Below are positions 24,301 through 34,200 of a DNA stretch of 64,000 nucleotides, piece after piece (within the stretch, counting starts at the first letter, position 1; each line of letters begins with the position of its first letter). Both the position numbers and the translations under genes were made by a program. This DNA comes from Phoronis australis (lineage: Eukaryota; Phoronida; Phoronidae), in the NCBI GenBank assembly GCA_002633005.1, contig NMRA01000075.1:140624-204623 (forward strand), given 5' to 3'. Below the pieces are notes generated by a model. That model was given only the letters and a program-made list of their open reading frames with translations, had not been told where the DNA came from and did no database searches.

Positions 24301-27300
24301 TTTGCGTTGTGCCCTTGAACTCTTTATAGTATGAAGTTCTCTCGCTTGAACTGAGCGTAATTTGCGAGCGTGAATAAATGTCTTTACGCGTGTAAATTGT
24401 GCGCGCAATTTACGGCCAACGCTTTCCAAAGTGCCAAATGTAGCTCACTAGCCGAGACAGCCGTCAGGTTTCAATCCTGGACTTATTTTGCAATTTGACA
24501 TGAGAAACAGGTAATGAAAATTATAGTGATTCCTCCCACCAGATCGACGCATAATGTTTGCATTTTGCAACTTCCTCATTGAGTTACGGCTTCGGGGTTT
24601 GAAGATTTGTAATAATTATCAATTTCGGTTTTGTACAAATACTCAAAACACCTTGAAAGGCAATCCTGTCGTATCATCGAATTACGATGTAAACTTCATA
24701 AAACGGATTTTAACGCAAGGTTACCTCAGACTGAGTTAATCCCAATATGACTATTCAACGCAGCTCCACATAATTTAATATGAATGATATAATTGAATTT
24801 TTATTGTTGGTGGTACACTACCAGCTAAAATGGCCGCCATAGTGAGTGACAGCTTTGTGCATTACGGGCATCACTCAACTGCCACTTATTGTAATGAGGT
24901 TTCCACGGAAACCCCGCCCACTTTTTAAATTTCAAAAAATAATTGTAAAATAAGGTAAACAAAAACAGTTACGAAACGTTTACATTTTAGTTATATCTTT
25001 CGACTGACGAAATTTATCTTGTGTTCTAAATTGGTGAATGTAAAGAAACGTGTATCTTTAAAATTAGTTAAGTTCTCAAATTGTCCGAAAACGCCTTATA
25101 AGTGTAACGGTCTTTCTAATTGGAAATTTTTGTTTCTTATTCTAGTCTACGTAGAAATACCAATGTTGTCTTCAAAAAAGTTATGTAGGATCCTATAAAA
25201 AATGGTCCATTTGACAAGACTTTGTAGCATCATATCCCAGGGAAAGCTGTTCAGGTTCATGTGAAACTTTCAGACACCATGCTTTAAGCACTGTTCTCGA
25301 AACTAATGTTAGGAATTGATTTTAAAATGCCCCGTTTTTGCAGGAGGGGCTATCCAACAAGAAGATTTTTGGGATTTTCGGGAAATTTTTTTGAAGTTGC
25401 ATAAAACGAAAACCAGATGATATTTCAGAAAACCGTAGCAGCGTTTTCGGTATTTCACCTTGAGCGTTTACATCAAATAAAATTTCATCCTGTTACTGGT
25501 ACCGTTGTTTTGCTATTCGTGTAACTTTCTTTTTTGCTTATCTTTAACAAAAAGACATGGTCACTTGACCCAATTAATTACAGATTAGTGGAAAGTAAAA
25601 AATTGTACAGGTTTTGTAGTTTCAGAAAGTATTCATTTTCAGTGGCTTTCTAGATATATGGTAAATGTACAGACAAGTCGATACGTTCTTACATAACCTT
25701 TAACTGTGGTATGGAACAGTCAAATTCTGCATAGTCCCTGCTGTATTGGTTCTCTGATAGCGTTTCTATTGTGAGAGCACACGTATCCAGGAACTTGACC
25801 GGCATTATATTGAAAACTGGGTAAACGTCTAGTCATCCTGGGTTTTCGCTAATAGTAACACGCATTGCCAACACAACACTGCCAGTAGCTGCGTAGGTCT
25901 CACCGGCAAGCTGTGCTCATGACGGACGGGGCGGACCAGTCGACGTAATTCCGTTAGGCTCGGACACTTACGAGACACTATAGACTATAGAGGCAAAGAA
26001 GTTATTGCTACGGATTTCAAATAATATGTTTACTTACAGTGTTAGTGACACATTTCTCAGATAGTTCCACATTCTAACCTCGCCGATCAGGTTCTTCCCT
26101 GGTGGTCATATTGGTGACCTCGACATGGTGAGCGCTAACCCACTAAGTCGACGTGGTGTATCAACGGATTGTTCTAAAATCCCCTTGACCCCTCAATGAA
26201 CCCACACCACAAAACTCCCTCGACCCACGACCCCTTCAACCCACAACCCCCAAGATCCACAACCTTCTCGAGCCACGACCTGCGAAAATAGAGGCATTTT
26301 TGCGCTTTTTACTAATTTCATAATCGCTGTCAAATGACTTTCCTGTCACACGTACCTACACGAATCTGCTCTGGCTCAAGACTTGTGGTTGAAATAGAAT
26401 GTGGCGGAAGGAGATGATCTGAAATGGCAGATTGTGAGCGAGTATCGTTGCCACGGAAATAGTTAGCTTCGTTGCAAAGCTGTGTACTAAATATACAGCC
26501 AAACAAAACGTGACACAAAATTAGTGTCATTAAAAACTACACTCTTCATTGAGTAAACTAAATTACTTACGTGTGTTGGAAAATTGGCGTTCTACCGTTA
26601 TTTGGCTGCTAAGATTGCGCTGCGATCTTTTGCCTCGGCATTCGGCTCCATGAAATATTTCGTCACCTATTGACCAGTTTCTTTTCCACCGATTCTTCTA
26701 TCAACTGTTCTTCTGTTCCACGATAGTCTCCATACAGGTAGCTGGCTGACTAGCTAGGAAATAGTTCCACGAATGGCTACCAAAGACCCTGTTCTACTAA
26801 ACTTAGGGAGAAAGTACATAATTTCGTTTTATCATTTGCTTTCTATCGTATACTCGTTTACATGTAGGCCTGATATGCTTTTAGTTAACAGTTTGTTTTT
26901 TCAAACTGCATTTACAGAAAAAATACATACGCGTGGCATTCTTGCACTCTCACAAAAATAATTTGAATCTGCAATTCACTGAGGAGCAGACGAGACTATA
27001 ACACTATGCCGGTAACGAGACGATTTGCAACGTTCGGTAGGTCTTTGATGCGATTTGGTCTTAATTGCAGCATAGACTATAGTACATTGCAGACAATAGA
27101 AATAAGCCAGTCGAGCTCACGGTCAGACTCATTGGATATCCAAGTCAGCGCTTCTTCTATGTTTTGATCGAGTCGAGCTTGCCCTTAAAATGGGTGGAGA
27201 GGGTTGTGGTCATGGTTCAAGGGGATTGTGGGTCGAGGGGACTTTGGGTGTGGGGTCGAGGGTTTTTTAAAACAATCCTGTATCAACAGATCGCTCCTCA

Positions 27301-28971
27301 TTGCCCCCCATTTCGATGGATGTAATGCCACAGACTGTCGTTGCTGAAACCAGCGCACAGTAGGTACAGCAGTGTTGGAAACCAGCCTCCCGTTCAGTAA
27401 CACTAGGACCTCGCTAAAAAGCAAGACTTCGCGAGATTACGTGAGATATTGCCGTGCATTTTAAATGAGAACACGTGACTTTGACTACGTTTTAACTAGG
27501 TCCTAGCGTAGGGCCTAGCGTCTACGCACGCCAGGATTTAAATATAGACTGGGGGGCTGTAACAATTGTTTTCGATATGCTGACAAGAAATGANCACGGT
27601 CAGACTCATTGGATATCCAAGTCAGCGCTTCTTCTATGTTTTGATCGAGTCGAGCTTGCCCTTAAAATGGGTGGAGAGGGTTGTGGTCATGGTTCAAGGG
27701 GATTGTGGGTCGAGGGGACTTTGGGTGTGGGGTCGAGGGGTTTTTAAAACAATCCTGTATCAACAGATCGCTCCTCATTGCCCCCCATTTCGATGGATGT
27801 AATGCCACAGACTGTCGTTGCTGAAACCAGCGCACAGTAGGTACAGCAGTGTTGGAAACCAGCCTCCCGTTCAGTAACACTAGGACCTCGCTAAAAAGCG
27901 AGATTACGTGAGATATTGCCGTGCATTTTAAATGAGTACACGTGACTTTGACTACGTTTTAACTAGGTCCTAGCGTAGGGCCTAGCGTCTACGCACGCCA
28001 GGATTTAAATATATAGACTGGGGGGCTGTAACAATTGTTTTCGATATGCTGACAAGAAATGATTTGTTAATTATCTTGACAGTTTCAACATGACCACCAA
28101 CAAATGGCACCCAGATTGGGACATGGAAAAGAAGCGCATGAAAAGTGCCGATACAACCAGTAAACATTATAACCCACAGGCGGGTGCTTATTACCCTGGC
28201 TACGCAAATGACCTCGGCGACCGAGATTTGTATAATAGGCCATTCAGATTTCCAGTGAAAAATTCGAACGCTACTAACGTCAAAGACAAATACTACGAGG
28301 GGTTCCTGCCCTCCGTGAACAAGTGGAACGAGGGCTGGGATCTGGAAAACATGAGATGGAAGGAGGGGTGGAATCCGAAATACGGAGAGCAAGGCGACTG
28401 GATGCAGGGATACAATCCCGAAACCAGAACTTGGGAAGATGGGTTTGCAGATCCCGCGAAAGCGCCAAACGGTTTAAAAGGATGGTTGCCCGAAGAAAAT
28501 CGGTGGAAGCTAGGTTGGGATCCAGTCAACGGTAAGTATTACGATGGTTTCGACCCTAATACTCAGACGTGGGATGAGAACTGGGACGTGGCCAACCGTA
28601 GATGGAAGTACGGTTTCAAGTCGCCATATATACTATTCGCCATAATTGCCGCTATACTGCTCCTTCTGTGCATTCCGTGCGTAGTCTACTTTCTTCGTAA
28701 ACGATTTTGCCAAGAAGGTTCAGGTAGTGGCGATGGCTCGCAAGACAGTGGTAGTAGAAAACAGACTATGACTGGCGTCGGGAGTGGAGCAATTGGTCTT
28801 GGCGCCGGCCGTGGAAAACCAGCTGGGGGAGCAAAGAAGAAGAAGAGAGCATCGGAAGGAGAGGCAGAGTGGGAATTTCACATGGAAGAAAAAGACAGTG
28901 ATGAAGAAATCGATGATTTCCATGATGAAATGGGCAATGTGAATGTACCGGAAATATTCCGGCGCAAATAA
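12209..28971 (+). CDS. TSP1 domain + 11-residue aromatic/Gly repeat type I membrane protein (four exons)
   Basis: Exons 12209-12350, 19440-19734, 23381-23656 and 28083-28971 total 1602 nt, exactly 534 codons, and every junction matches in phase (1, 2, 2). Predicted protein, 533 residues: signal peptide 1-20; one thrombospondin type 1 repeat about 21-60 with W22, W25 and W28 spaced WxxWxxW (C-mannosylation type), CGGG and five Cys (31, 35, 46, 55, 60); then 67-417, about 22 units of [WYF]-x-x-G-[WYF]-[DN]-x4-[KR]; a membrane helix about 419-442; and a tail with a Gly/Ser stretch, a KKKKR patch (489-493) and an acidic end. N-glycosylation sequons occur at N240 and N300. It is probably a cell-surface protein, since TSP1 domains usually bind matrix or ligands. 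I do not recognise the repeat or this architecture. Whether an extra exon lies in the 14251-15055 gap is unknown, but none is needed. Confidence 0.85.
13120..13720 (+). mobile_element. LINE reverse-transcriptase fragment (L1/Tx1-like), decayed
   Basis: Pieces of the C-terminal part of a non-LTR retrotransposon ORF2 appear in order across frameshifts and stops: NDFIWAGKK, then EDGGLKVSDMN at 13204, FVHWVKSF, then WHNGEMTLNN, KDFAKNELCFINNFLD and FKAKY. The FIW.GK...GGL.V.D order and the later FINxLLD..FxxKY block are typical of L1/Tx1-type elements (known). It lies in intron 1 of the TSP1-repeat gene and cannot be active. Confidence 0.6.
14061..14201 (+). mobile_element. MITE, copy 1 (141 bp)
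   Basis: The left end CGTTCAGTAGACGCTAGGACC and the reverse complement of the right end, CGTTCAGTAACGCTAGTTCC, form terminal inverted repeats. Reverse-orientation copies lie at 27391-27529 and 27868-27997. The assembly gap starts 50 bases to the right. Confidence 0.65.
14251..15055. other. Assembly gap (805 N)
   Basis: A run of Ns inside intron 1 of the TSP1-repeat gene. Reading frames drawn through it are meaningless. Confidence 1.
16755..16858. repeat. Direct repeat with palindromic tips
   Basis: Two ~40-bp units start with cagctcgcatt at 16755 and 16819. Each ends in a small hairpin: gtcgcattttgcgac in the first and ggtcgcaaatgcgacc in the second. Confidence 0.6.
18300..18850 (+). repeat. 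Dispersed repeat, copy A
   Basis: It shares blocks with the reverse complement of 26880-27310: catagaacaagcgccgactt, gagctcggttggctt, catcaaagacctaccaacgtt-like, and a gtctcgtctgctc-like block. It includes the C-rich motif ccctcgacccacaacccc, also found at 26165-26280, 27190-27290 and 27670-27760. Confidence 0.6.
19440..19734 (+). CDS. TSP1-repeat gene exon 2: end of TSP1 and repeats 1-6
   Basis: The acceptor is tgtattttag. The first bases TG complete GTG with the G of exon 1. The exon supplies the last two TSP1 cysteines (ESCTGHHC) and then repeat units starting at residues 74, 85, 100, 111, 122 and 133. The donor is GGGAG|gtagac, phase 2. Confidence 0.88.
20392..20616 (-). mobile_element. 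Penelope-like retroelement 3' end, inverted copy
   Basis: The minus strand encodes AKILTKEENCFSRKIKES, then a VYIK..KPTMSRDQGLQL block and APIYD. This is the C-terminal tail typical of Penelope-like proteins after the GIY-YIG domain, followed by the usual cgaaatgttcgaactctt type 3' sequence. It pairs with the copy at 20684-20903 as a large imperfect inverted repeat. Confidence 0.55.
20684..20903 (+). mobile_element. Penelope-like retroelement 3' end, direct copy
   Basis: FSRKIKESIYIKINKP and MNRDQGLQLPPIYD lead to a stop at 20867-20869, then cagtccgaaacgctcgaactctt. Only the end of the element is present, with no reverse transcriptase core. Confidence 0.55.
21541..21650. repeat. ATT/GTT trinucleotide microsatellite
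   Basis: An interrupted run of tta/ttg/tat triplets. Confidence 0.8.
23381..23656 (+). CDS. TSP1-repeat gene exon 3: repeats 7-12
   Basis: The acceptor is cacttttggag. The first base G completes AGG (Arg146) with the AG of exon 2. The exon carries units starting at residues 147, 158, 169, 180, 209 and 220 and the only Cys of the repeat region (C196). The donor is TTTTGG|gtaaag, phase 2. At 276 nt with phase 2 at both ends it is symmetric, and both junctions fall after a long PI[DN] linker. Confidence 0.85.
24439..24482 (+). repeat. Possible tRNA-derived SINE fragment
   Basis: An A-box-like TAGCTCACTAGCC and a B-box-like GGTTTCAATCCTGG lie close together. The spacing is short for a tRNA, so this is tentative. 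Confidence 0.3.
25170..25710 (+). repeat. Dispersed repeat, copy 1 (others at 46430-46620 and 48370-48750)
   Basis: Shared blocks in order: taggatcctataaaa, ttcatgtgaaactttca, accgttgttttgctat, acagattagtg, and acaagtcgatacgttc..ataacc. No coding capacity was seen. Confidence 0.55.
26500..26735 (+). repeat. Dispersed repeat, copy 1 (copy 2 at 30265-30490)
   Basis: Long matching stretches include gacacaaaattagtg, gtgttggaaaattggcgttctac and gaccagtttctttt. Confidence 0.7.
26880..27310 (-). repeat. Dispersed repeat, copy B
   Basis: Inverted relative to the copy at 18300-18850. It ends in the G-rich motif gggtcgaggggactttgggtg. Confidence 0.6.
27391..27529 (-). mobile_element. MITE, copy 2
   Basis: Reverse-orientation relative of 14061-14201, starting cgttcagtaacactaggacc and ending cctagcgtctacgcacg. 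Confidence 0.6.
27868..27997 (-). mobile_element. MITE, copy 3 (probably the allele of copy 2)
   Basis: Same as copy 2 but lacking about ten bases. It lies in the second half of the N-joined duplication. Confidence 0.6.
28083..28971 (+). CDS. TSP1-repeat gene exon 4: repeats 13-22, membrane helix, tail
   Basis: The acceptor is ttatcttgacag. The first base T completes GGT (Gly238). Repeat units start at residues 274, 308, 319, 330, 344, 355, 379, 390, 401 and 412, most of them exactly 11 apart. PYILFAIIAAILLLLCIPCV begins a single membrane helix at residue 419, followed by a basic stop-transfer (RKRF). The tail ends in acidic residues and NVPEIFRRK, with the stop at 28969-28971. Confidence 0.92.
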
Positions 28972-29256
28972 CGAATTAATTTCACGACTTCTCTGTCATG
29001 ATAAACTTCAAACTTATACAGGCTTACTTTGAAACCTGAAAGGAATGCTGTTGATTGGCTAATAAGAAATTATGGCACATATTCTTTTGATATTTAACCA
29101 AAACGGACAAATAGTTATTCTAACGTGTATTTAAATTTTTATTCAAGTTCCTACCTATTCAAACACAGTAGTTTTAATTACCGTGCTTGGAGAATTTAAA
29201 AGTCCTTCCTGACAATAACGATTCGATCCCTGGAGATCACACCATTAGTAACGCTG
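28972..29256 (+). other. Start of 3' UTR of the TSP1-repeat gene
   Basis: No AATAAA was found close by. A variant GATAAA at about 29000 could serve. The end of the transcript is not resolved. Confidence 0.3.
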
Positions 29257-29947
29257 ACGTGCTTTGAATGAGTCATGTTTAATCCCTCCAAAAGATAGCT
29301 CTTCACAGTCTAAAATTTGGGCCTAAGATTTGTACACCGAGTCCTCATAAATTGTGTCTCTCTGATTGGTCATTTCTTCTCCGAGTTCTCACTTTCGACG
29401 CAGTTGCGGCAGAAACGATACTTTTAGCATTTCCAGCGATGCAATCAACTTAAGTAACACGCTAAACTATAACCAGATAAACAATTTCGTCAAGTCATTC
29501 TCCTATAAAATATTTTCGTCCCGGTGTGTAATGAGGTGCAGTTACTCACTTAAGCTCGCCTGATTTGAAAGTTTGACAGGAAGCAAGGTGAGAACGTTCT
29601 CNACGTGCTTTGAATGAGTCATGTTTAATCCCTCCAAAAGATAGCTCTTCACAGTCTAAAATTTGGGCCTAAGATTTGTACACCGAGTCCTCATAAATTG
29701 TGTCTCTCTGATTGGTCATTTCTTCTCCGAGTTCTCACTTTCGACGCAGTTGCGGCAGAAACGATACTTTTAGCATTTCCAGCGATGCAATCAACTTAAG
29801 TAACACGCTAAACTATAACCAGATAAACAATTTCGTCAAGTCATTCTCCTATAAAATATTTTCGTCGCAGTATGTAATAAGGTGCAATCACTCACATAAG
29901 CTCGCCTGATTTGAAAGTTTGACAGGAAGCAAGGTGAGAACGTTCTC
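29257..29947. repeat. Direct duplication across a single N (29257-29601 / 29603-29947)
   Basis: Two copies of 345 bases (acgtgctttgaatgagtc ... gagaacgttctc) differ at a few bases near 29520/29866. One N at 29602 joins them. Confidence 0.9.
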
Positions 29948-30264
29948 TTTCTGGATCACATTACATTCTAATTTGAGTTCTATTCTTTGCGAGTAACCCT
30001 CATTTCCGGTATTACGAATTCCGTCTCATCTCAAGAACATAGAGCTGAGAGTCATCGTTGCAATACAGACCCCCCCCCCTACAATTAATCTGCGTCCGAA
30101 GACCTTACCTAAAACTCTACAGTGTCGACGTCTGCAAAATATCGAAGGTCCGTCGTTCTGGAAATTCCAACCATCCCCCTCCCACGCAATACTGGCTACG
30201 GGACTGACTTGGTACAAACCCGTATACTAAAGAAACAACTTTGCGCTGATGTGGGTAAAATACT

Positions 30265-30490
30265 GACCACATAAAATCTGACACAAAATTAGCGTAATTA
30301 AAAACTTCACTGTTTCTTGAGTAAACTTAGTTATTTACCAGTGTTGGAAAATTGGCGTTCTACTGTTTTTCTGCTGCTAAAATTGTGGTGCGATTTTTTG
30401 CGTCGGCTTTCGGCGCCACGAAATATTGCCTCACATATTGGCCAGTTTCTTTTTCCGCCGTTTCTTAAATCAACTGTTGTTTCACGAGGT
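30265..30490 (+). repeat. Dispersed repeat, copy 2 of 26500-26735
   Basis: Same order of blocks as copy 1, with scattered substitutions. Confidence 0.7.
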
Positions 30491-30582
30491 TGCGTACAAG
30501 TCACAACAAATCATAGAACTGGTTTCCCTTCATTATAAGTTTTTAGAATTTTGATACCAGCAAACCGAATTTCAGAACAAAT

Positions 30583-30677
30583 TTTGCTCGCTGGTTCCCT
30601 GCGTGCTTAGCCCAGCAGCACGCCTGCTGGCGCGGCTACCGCTCCACCTAGCGGCACGCATGGAACCAGCGAGCAAA
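30583..30677. repeat. Fold-back element
   Basis: Arms tttgctcgctggttcc (30583-30598) and ggaaccagcgagcaaa (30662-30677) are perfect complements and extend inward with few mismatches. The GC-rich loop can also pair with itself. Confidence 0.75.
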
Positions 30678-30917
30678 TTTTGCTGCTGTGAAATGTCACC
30701 ATCCCCTGAGAGATGTCGCAAAAGTTTAGGAAATGGCGCGTGCGCGTGACCCGAGCGTACTCAGCGCGGGAAACCAGGTCGCAAGCTCGTTATATAGATA
30801 TAGGCATATCCATTGTTCACTTTGTTTTTCTTTCATATAATGAATATATTGGCAAGCATTTATCTGTAACGGGGTGGTGTCGGTGAGCGCCTTAGGAACG
30901 ATATTTAGGCGACCTGT

Positions 30918-30989
30918 CATGGGCGGCGCAGCACTGAAAAAAGTGGGGGCTATAGGCCCCCCCCAGCCCCCTATGGTGCGCCGCCCATG
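30918..30989. repeat. Perfect 13-bp inverted repeat around G/C runs
   Basis: CATGGGCGGCGCA (30918-30930) and TGCGCCGCCCATG (30977-30989) flank a gggggctataggcccccccc core. Confidence 0.75.
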
Positions 30990-31225
30990 CTGTGTTGTTA
31001 GTCCAACAAAAGAAAACAGTGGAAGTGCCCCATAGGCGATAACCATGCGACTTGCTTACGCCTGCCCCATGGATCTCGCAAAGTAGACAATACCTTGCGA
31101 CATCCATACGACGTCATTTAGCATGTTTTTTAAAACGACGAGATACTTTTCATTGTTACAAAAAGCTGAGAATTACGCAAGAAAGTGGCGTCTATTAGAT
31201 TATTTTTACTTAAACGGCTAGCAGT

Positions 31226-31260
31226 CACACACACACAAACACACACACACACGCACACAC
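31226..31260. repeat. (CA)n microsatellite
   Basis: A near-perfect CA dinucleotide run. Confidence 0.9.
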
Positions 31261-34200
31261 TCAAGCACTTTTACAGAACGTCTTATAATCAAGCCAAACT
31301 AAGTTGGTAAGAAATGGTTTCTCACGGGCACGCTTTTGCCGAACACAATGCCGTATTCACAACAGCGCATGCACCGTAAAGGACACCAATCAGCGCCTAC
31401 AAGCATGAAGGCACGTGTCCCCGTATGCTACAAAATTTTAGTTTACGATTGTCTTAGACAAAAAGTGCATCATATCGGACATAGGCACATAGGCTTTTTA
31501 AAATACGCTCATCTACTATACTGGCTTGTTTTTAAAACTTGTCGGCTTTCAGTCCATCGTATTGGTTTTCAATAAGCGTTTGGACATAGCACAGAGGCGA
31601 CAACATGTGCAAGGGTGTGACGAGCCTCGCTTTCAAGCAGGGTTTTTACTTAAATTGACGCGCGTAGGCACATGCGCCTAATTCTAGATATAGGCACACC
31701 TTCAAATATCGTAACACTGCCCTAAATACGGGCACATAATAGTAATTCTACGGTTGAAATTCCGTGCTGGTAGTTTTATGAGATAAACTGTTATATTTAA
31801 GGAACCCCATCGGTTGTACGGCCGAAAAACGGATTTTTGAGATTTTTTGTATGATCTAATAGACTTCTTGAAGTAACAGTAATTCTTCAACTATTTAGCA
31901 CACAATACGGCTGTCAAGGGAAACTCTCTTATGCCAAATTTTTTAACAAAAATAAAAAAGATTTAAAAAATGTTAATATATTGGTTTGTACTATTCATAT
32001 TTTATAAAACAAACATTTGGTTAAGTTTCATTTTCAGCATTTTTAGAAAAATTTGAAAAATGACAAATTTGGCATTTTTTGTGCCACATACTAGAATTAC
32101 TATTGCGATATGAAACGATGAAATCGAGGCCAGTGGCTTTGCTAGTTACCGCTTTAAAAAAAAACATTTATCGAGTGGTATTTATCTCCTCCAGCAGAGT
32201 GTACGACTGTGTCCGCGGAAGTTCCAGGCTCTATTCCGTGCTGAAACTGATATCAGAAAGCGCTTTTCTCAGCGATAGTTTTTCAAAAAGATAATAAACC
32301 CAGGTTCCGTCCAAGAAGTGAAATTTAGGTTTAGGCCTGCAATGTAAGTGTGGTGTCGGCTAGTTCAAATGAGAAGTGATTTCTAGGTTTCCAAAGACCT
32401 CGCACTTCGTTTTTCCCAGTGACCGTGGTTGGCGCATAAAATGACATACTGTGACAAGCCTATAACAACTGGAGAAAATATCCATTGCGAGGTAAAAATA
32501 ATAGTAAAATAGGAGCACAGTCCCAAGAAAAGTTACAGTTACGGGAACAGTAAAGTTCACATGAAGTCCTTTTTGCAAACTTTGCAAATTTGGAAATAAT
32601 TATTTGAAAGGCAGTCATTGCTCATTCATTCCTTGCCAACTTCTTTATTTTTGCTCAGCTAAATCGACAATTTTGTGGGTGTGTTGCACCTCCACACGCC
32701 CCAGACATTATGCCCTGTCTGAGGAACCCTCCCAGTCGAGTAAGGTGGATGCGATGCGAGGTCAGATTGCGGATCCAGAGTTGGAGTGGGGGAGGGGGCT
32801 ACGGAAAATTGGAGGACGTAAAACACATCTTTACTGTCCAAAATACCCCTGTTTGCAAAGTCGACGCGCTCACAACTGAAGCTGACATCGGGTGTGGTTA
32901 TCATCACCATCAACTGTCTCCTGCTACATTCCCGTTTTGTCCCTTCTTGCTCTATCCTGGGCCTCCCTTTTACTCTTGGTCGGTTTAAGTTCCAAGTAAG
33001 CAGTTGGTGACAATTTTTATTCTGGGGCAGCGGCTGTATTTCCTAAAAACCTTGCAGTCTTTGTGAAATTTGTTTAGGCAGTGGCAACTTAATTTTTTAA
33101 GTTTTCTTCTGTATCTTCAGCGTTCCTTGACGAGTCAAGTTTCATGAAAGTGGGCAAATAAGTTTCTAATTGACCTATGCTGCGTCCCCTAGTTGTCTTG
33201 TTAGTGTTTTTCCTCAGTCCTCCTTGTCCGCCGAACTGTTTTACTCCCTCTAATAAAAATGTTAAAATCTGGGACATACTTTGTATCTGCGCTGTACGGA
33301 ATGCACGTGGTGGGCTCATACATCAACGCAAAAGTGGATGTTACGCCAGCTGTTGCATCCAAAGAGTTAAGGAATTAATTAATTCCCCCGCCTTAGCGAA
33401 CACAGTGAAACATTAATCACATTCGGCATTCAGTTTTGGAAGTGTACCAATTTCCAAGAAGTCATTCAAGTATGTATGTTCCGTCAGTGTTCCTTACGGT
33501 GACTACCACGTGAAGGAAATCGGTTAATTACTGCTTTGTAAAGAACGAACCTGAGAGGTTAGACCTGTTGTCTCAAGCAGTGGCGGATTAAGGGGAGGGG
33601 GGCAAAGAGGTCATGGCCCCCTAAAATTATCCCAGATGCCATTTAGTTCGGGGATGCGAATGTCTGACGGCAAAATCCTGGCTAATACTCTGCCCTCCCT
33701 GCCCCCCCCCTCCCCTACTCAACATTCACACCAAGTAAACGCCCGGGCGTTTATTCAGGGGTCGAGTAAACGGAAGGCCATAGTTTTGCTGACTTGACAC
33801 TCTTAATTAATTTAAAAATACCTTTTTAAATTTGTGTTAATAAATGCATAGGTCGCCAGTGCCTTGTTCGTTTTTATAAACGATATATGCTCCACAAAAC
33901 TGAATTTGTGACAAGAAGTTGTCTCTGAGTGGGCTTTTAAGAGCAAAATTTCCAAATAAACGTCACACTTGACACCACAAGTTGTAACACCAAATAAACG
34001 TCCATGGGCGTGTATTCGGCATAACTTTCTAAATAAACGCCCATGGGCTTTTCATCGGGTGGGCCTATCTACGGAAAACCCCGGTAAGACTAAGCCTATA
34101 CCAGTAACCTAAATGTACAAAGGCTATATTCTTTATGCACCGTCCCCTTGCTCTACGTCGAGTCCCATTCCCGTTTTTTAATAGAGCGGCACAACTCCCT

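Larger units (their letters stand above)
27118..28062. repeat. Direct duplication across a single N (27118-27593 / 27595-28062)
   Basis: Two near-identical copies of 476 and 468 bases abut at one N (27594). Both start cacggtcagactcattgg and end gctgacaagaaatga. The second lacks about ten bases near 27897. This is most likely a haplotype duplication made by the assembler, not a biological tandem. Confidence 0.85.
23657..28082. other. Intron 3 of the TSP1-repeat gene
   Basis: It is built mostly of repeats: a possible tRNA-like SINE (24439-24482), dispersed repeats at 25170-25710, 26165-26280 and 26500-26735, and a duplicated block (27118-28062) interrupted by a single N. No exon was recognised. 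Confidence 0.6.

Noticed and set aside
27982-28923. Minus-strand ORFs opposite exon 4
   Set aside because: They are reverse complements of the aromatic repeat. The plus frame has a membrane helix, a stop and matching splice phases.
32604-32988. Two overlapping ORFs of about 90 codons
   Set aside because: No family, no splice context and unlike amino-acid use. Treated as chance.
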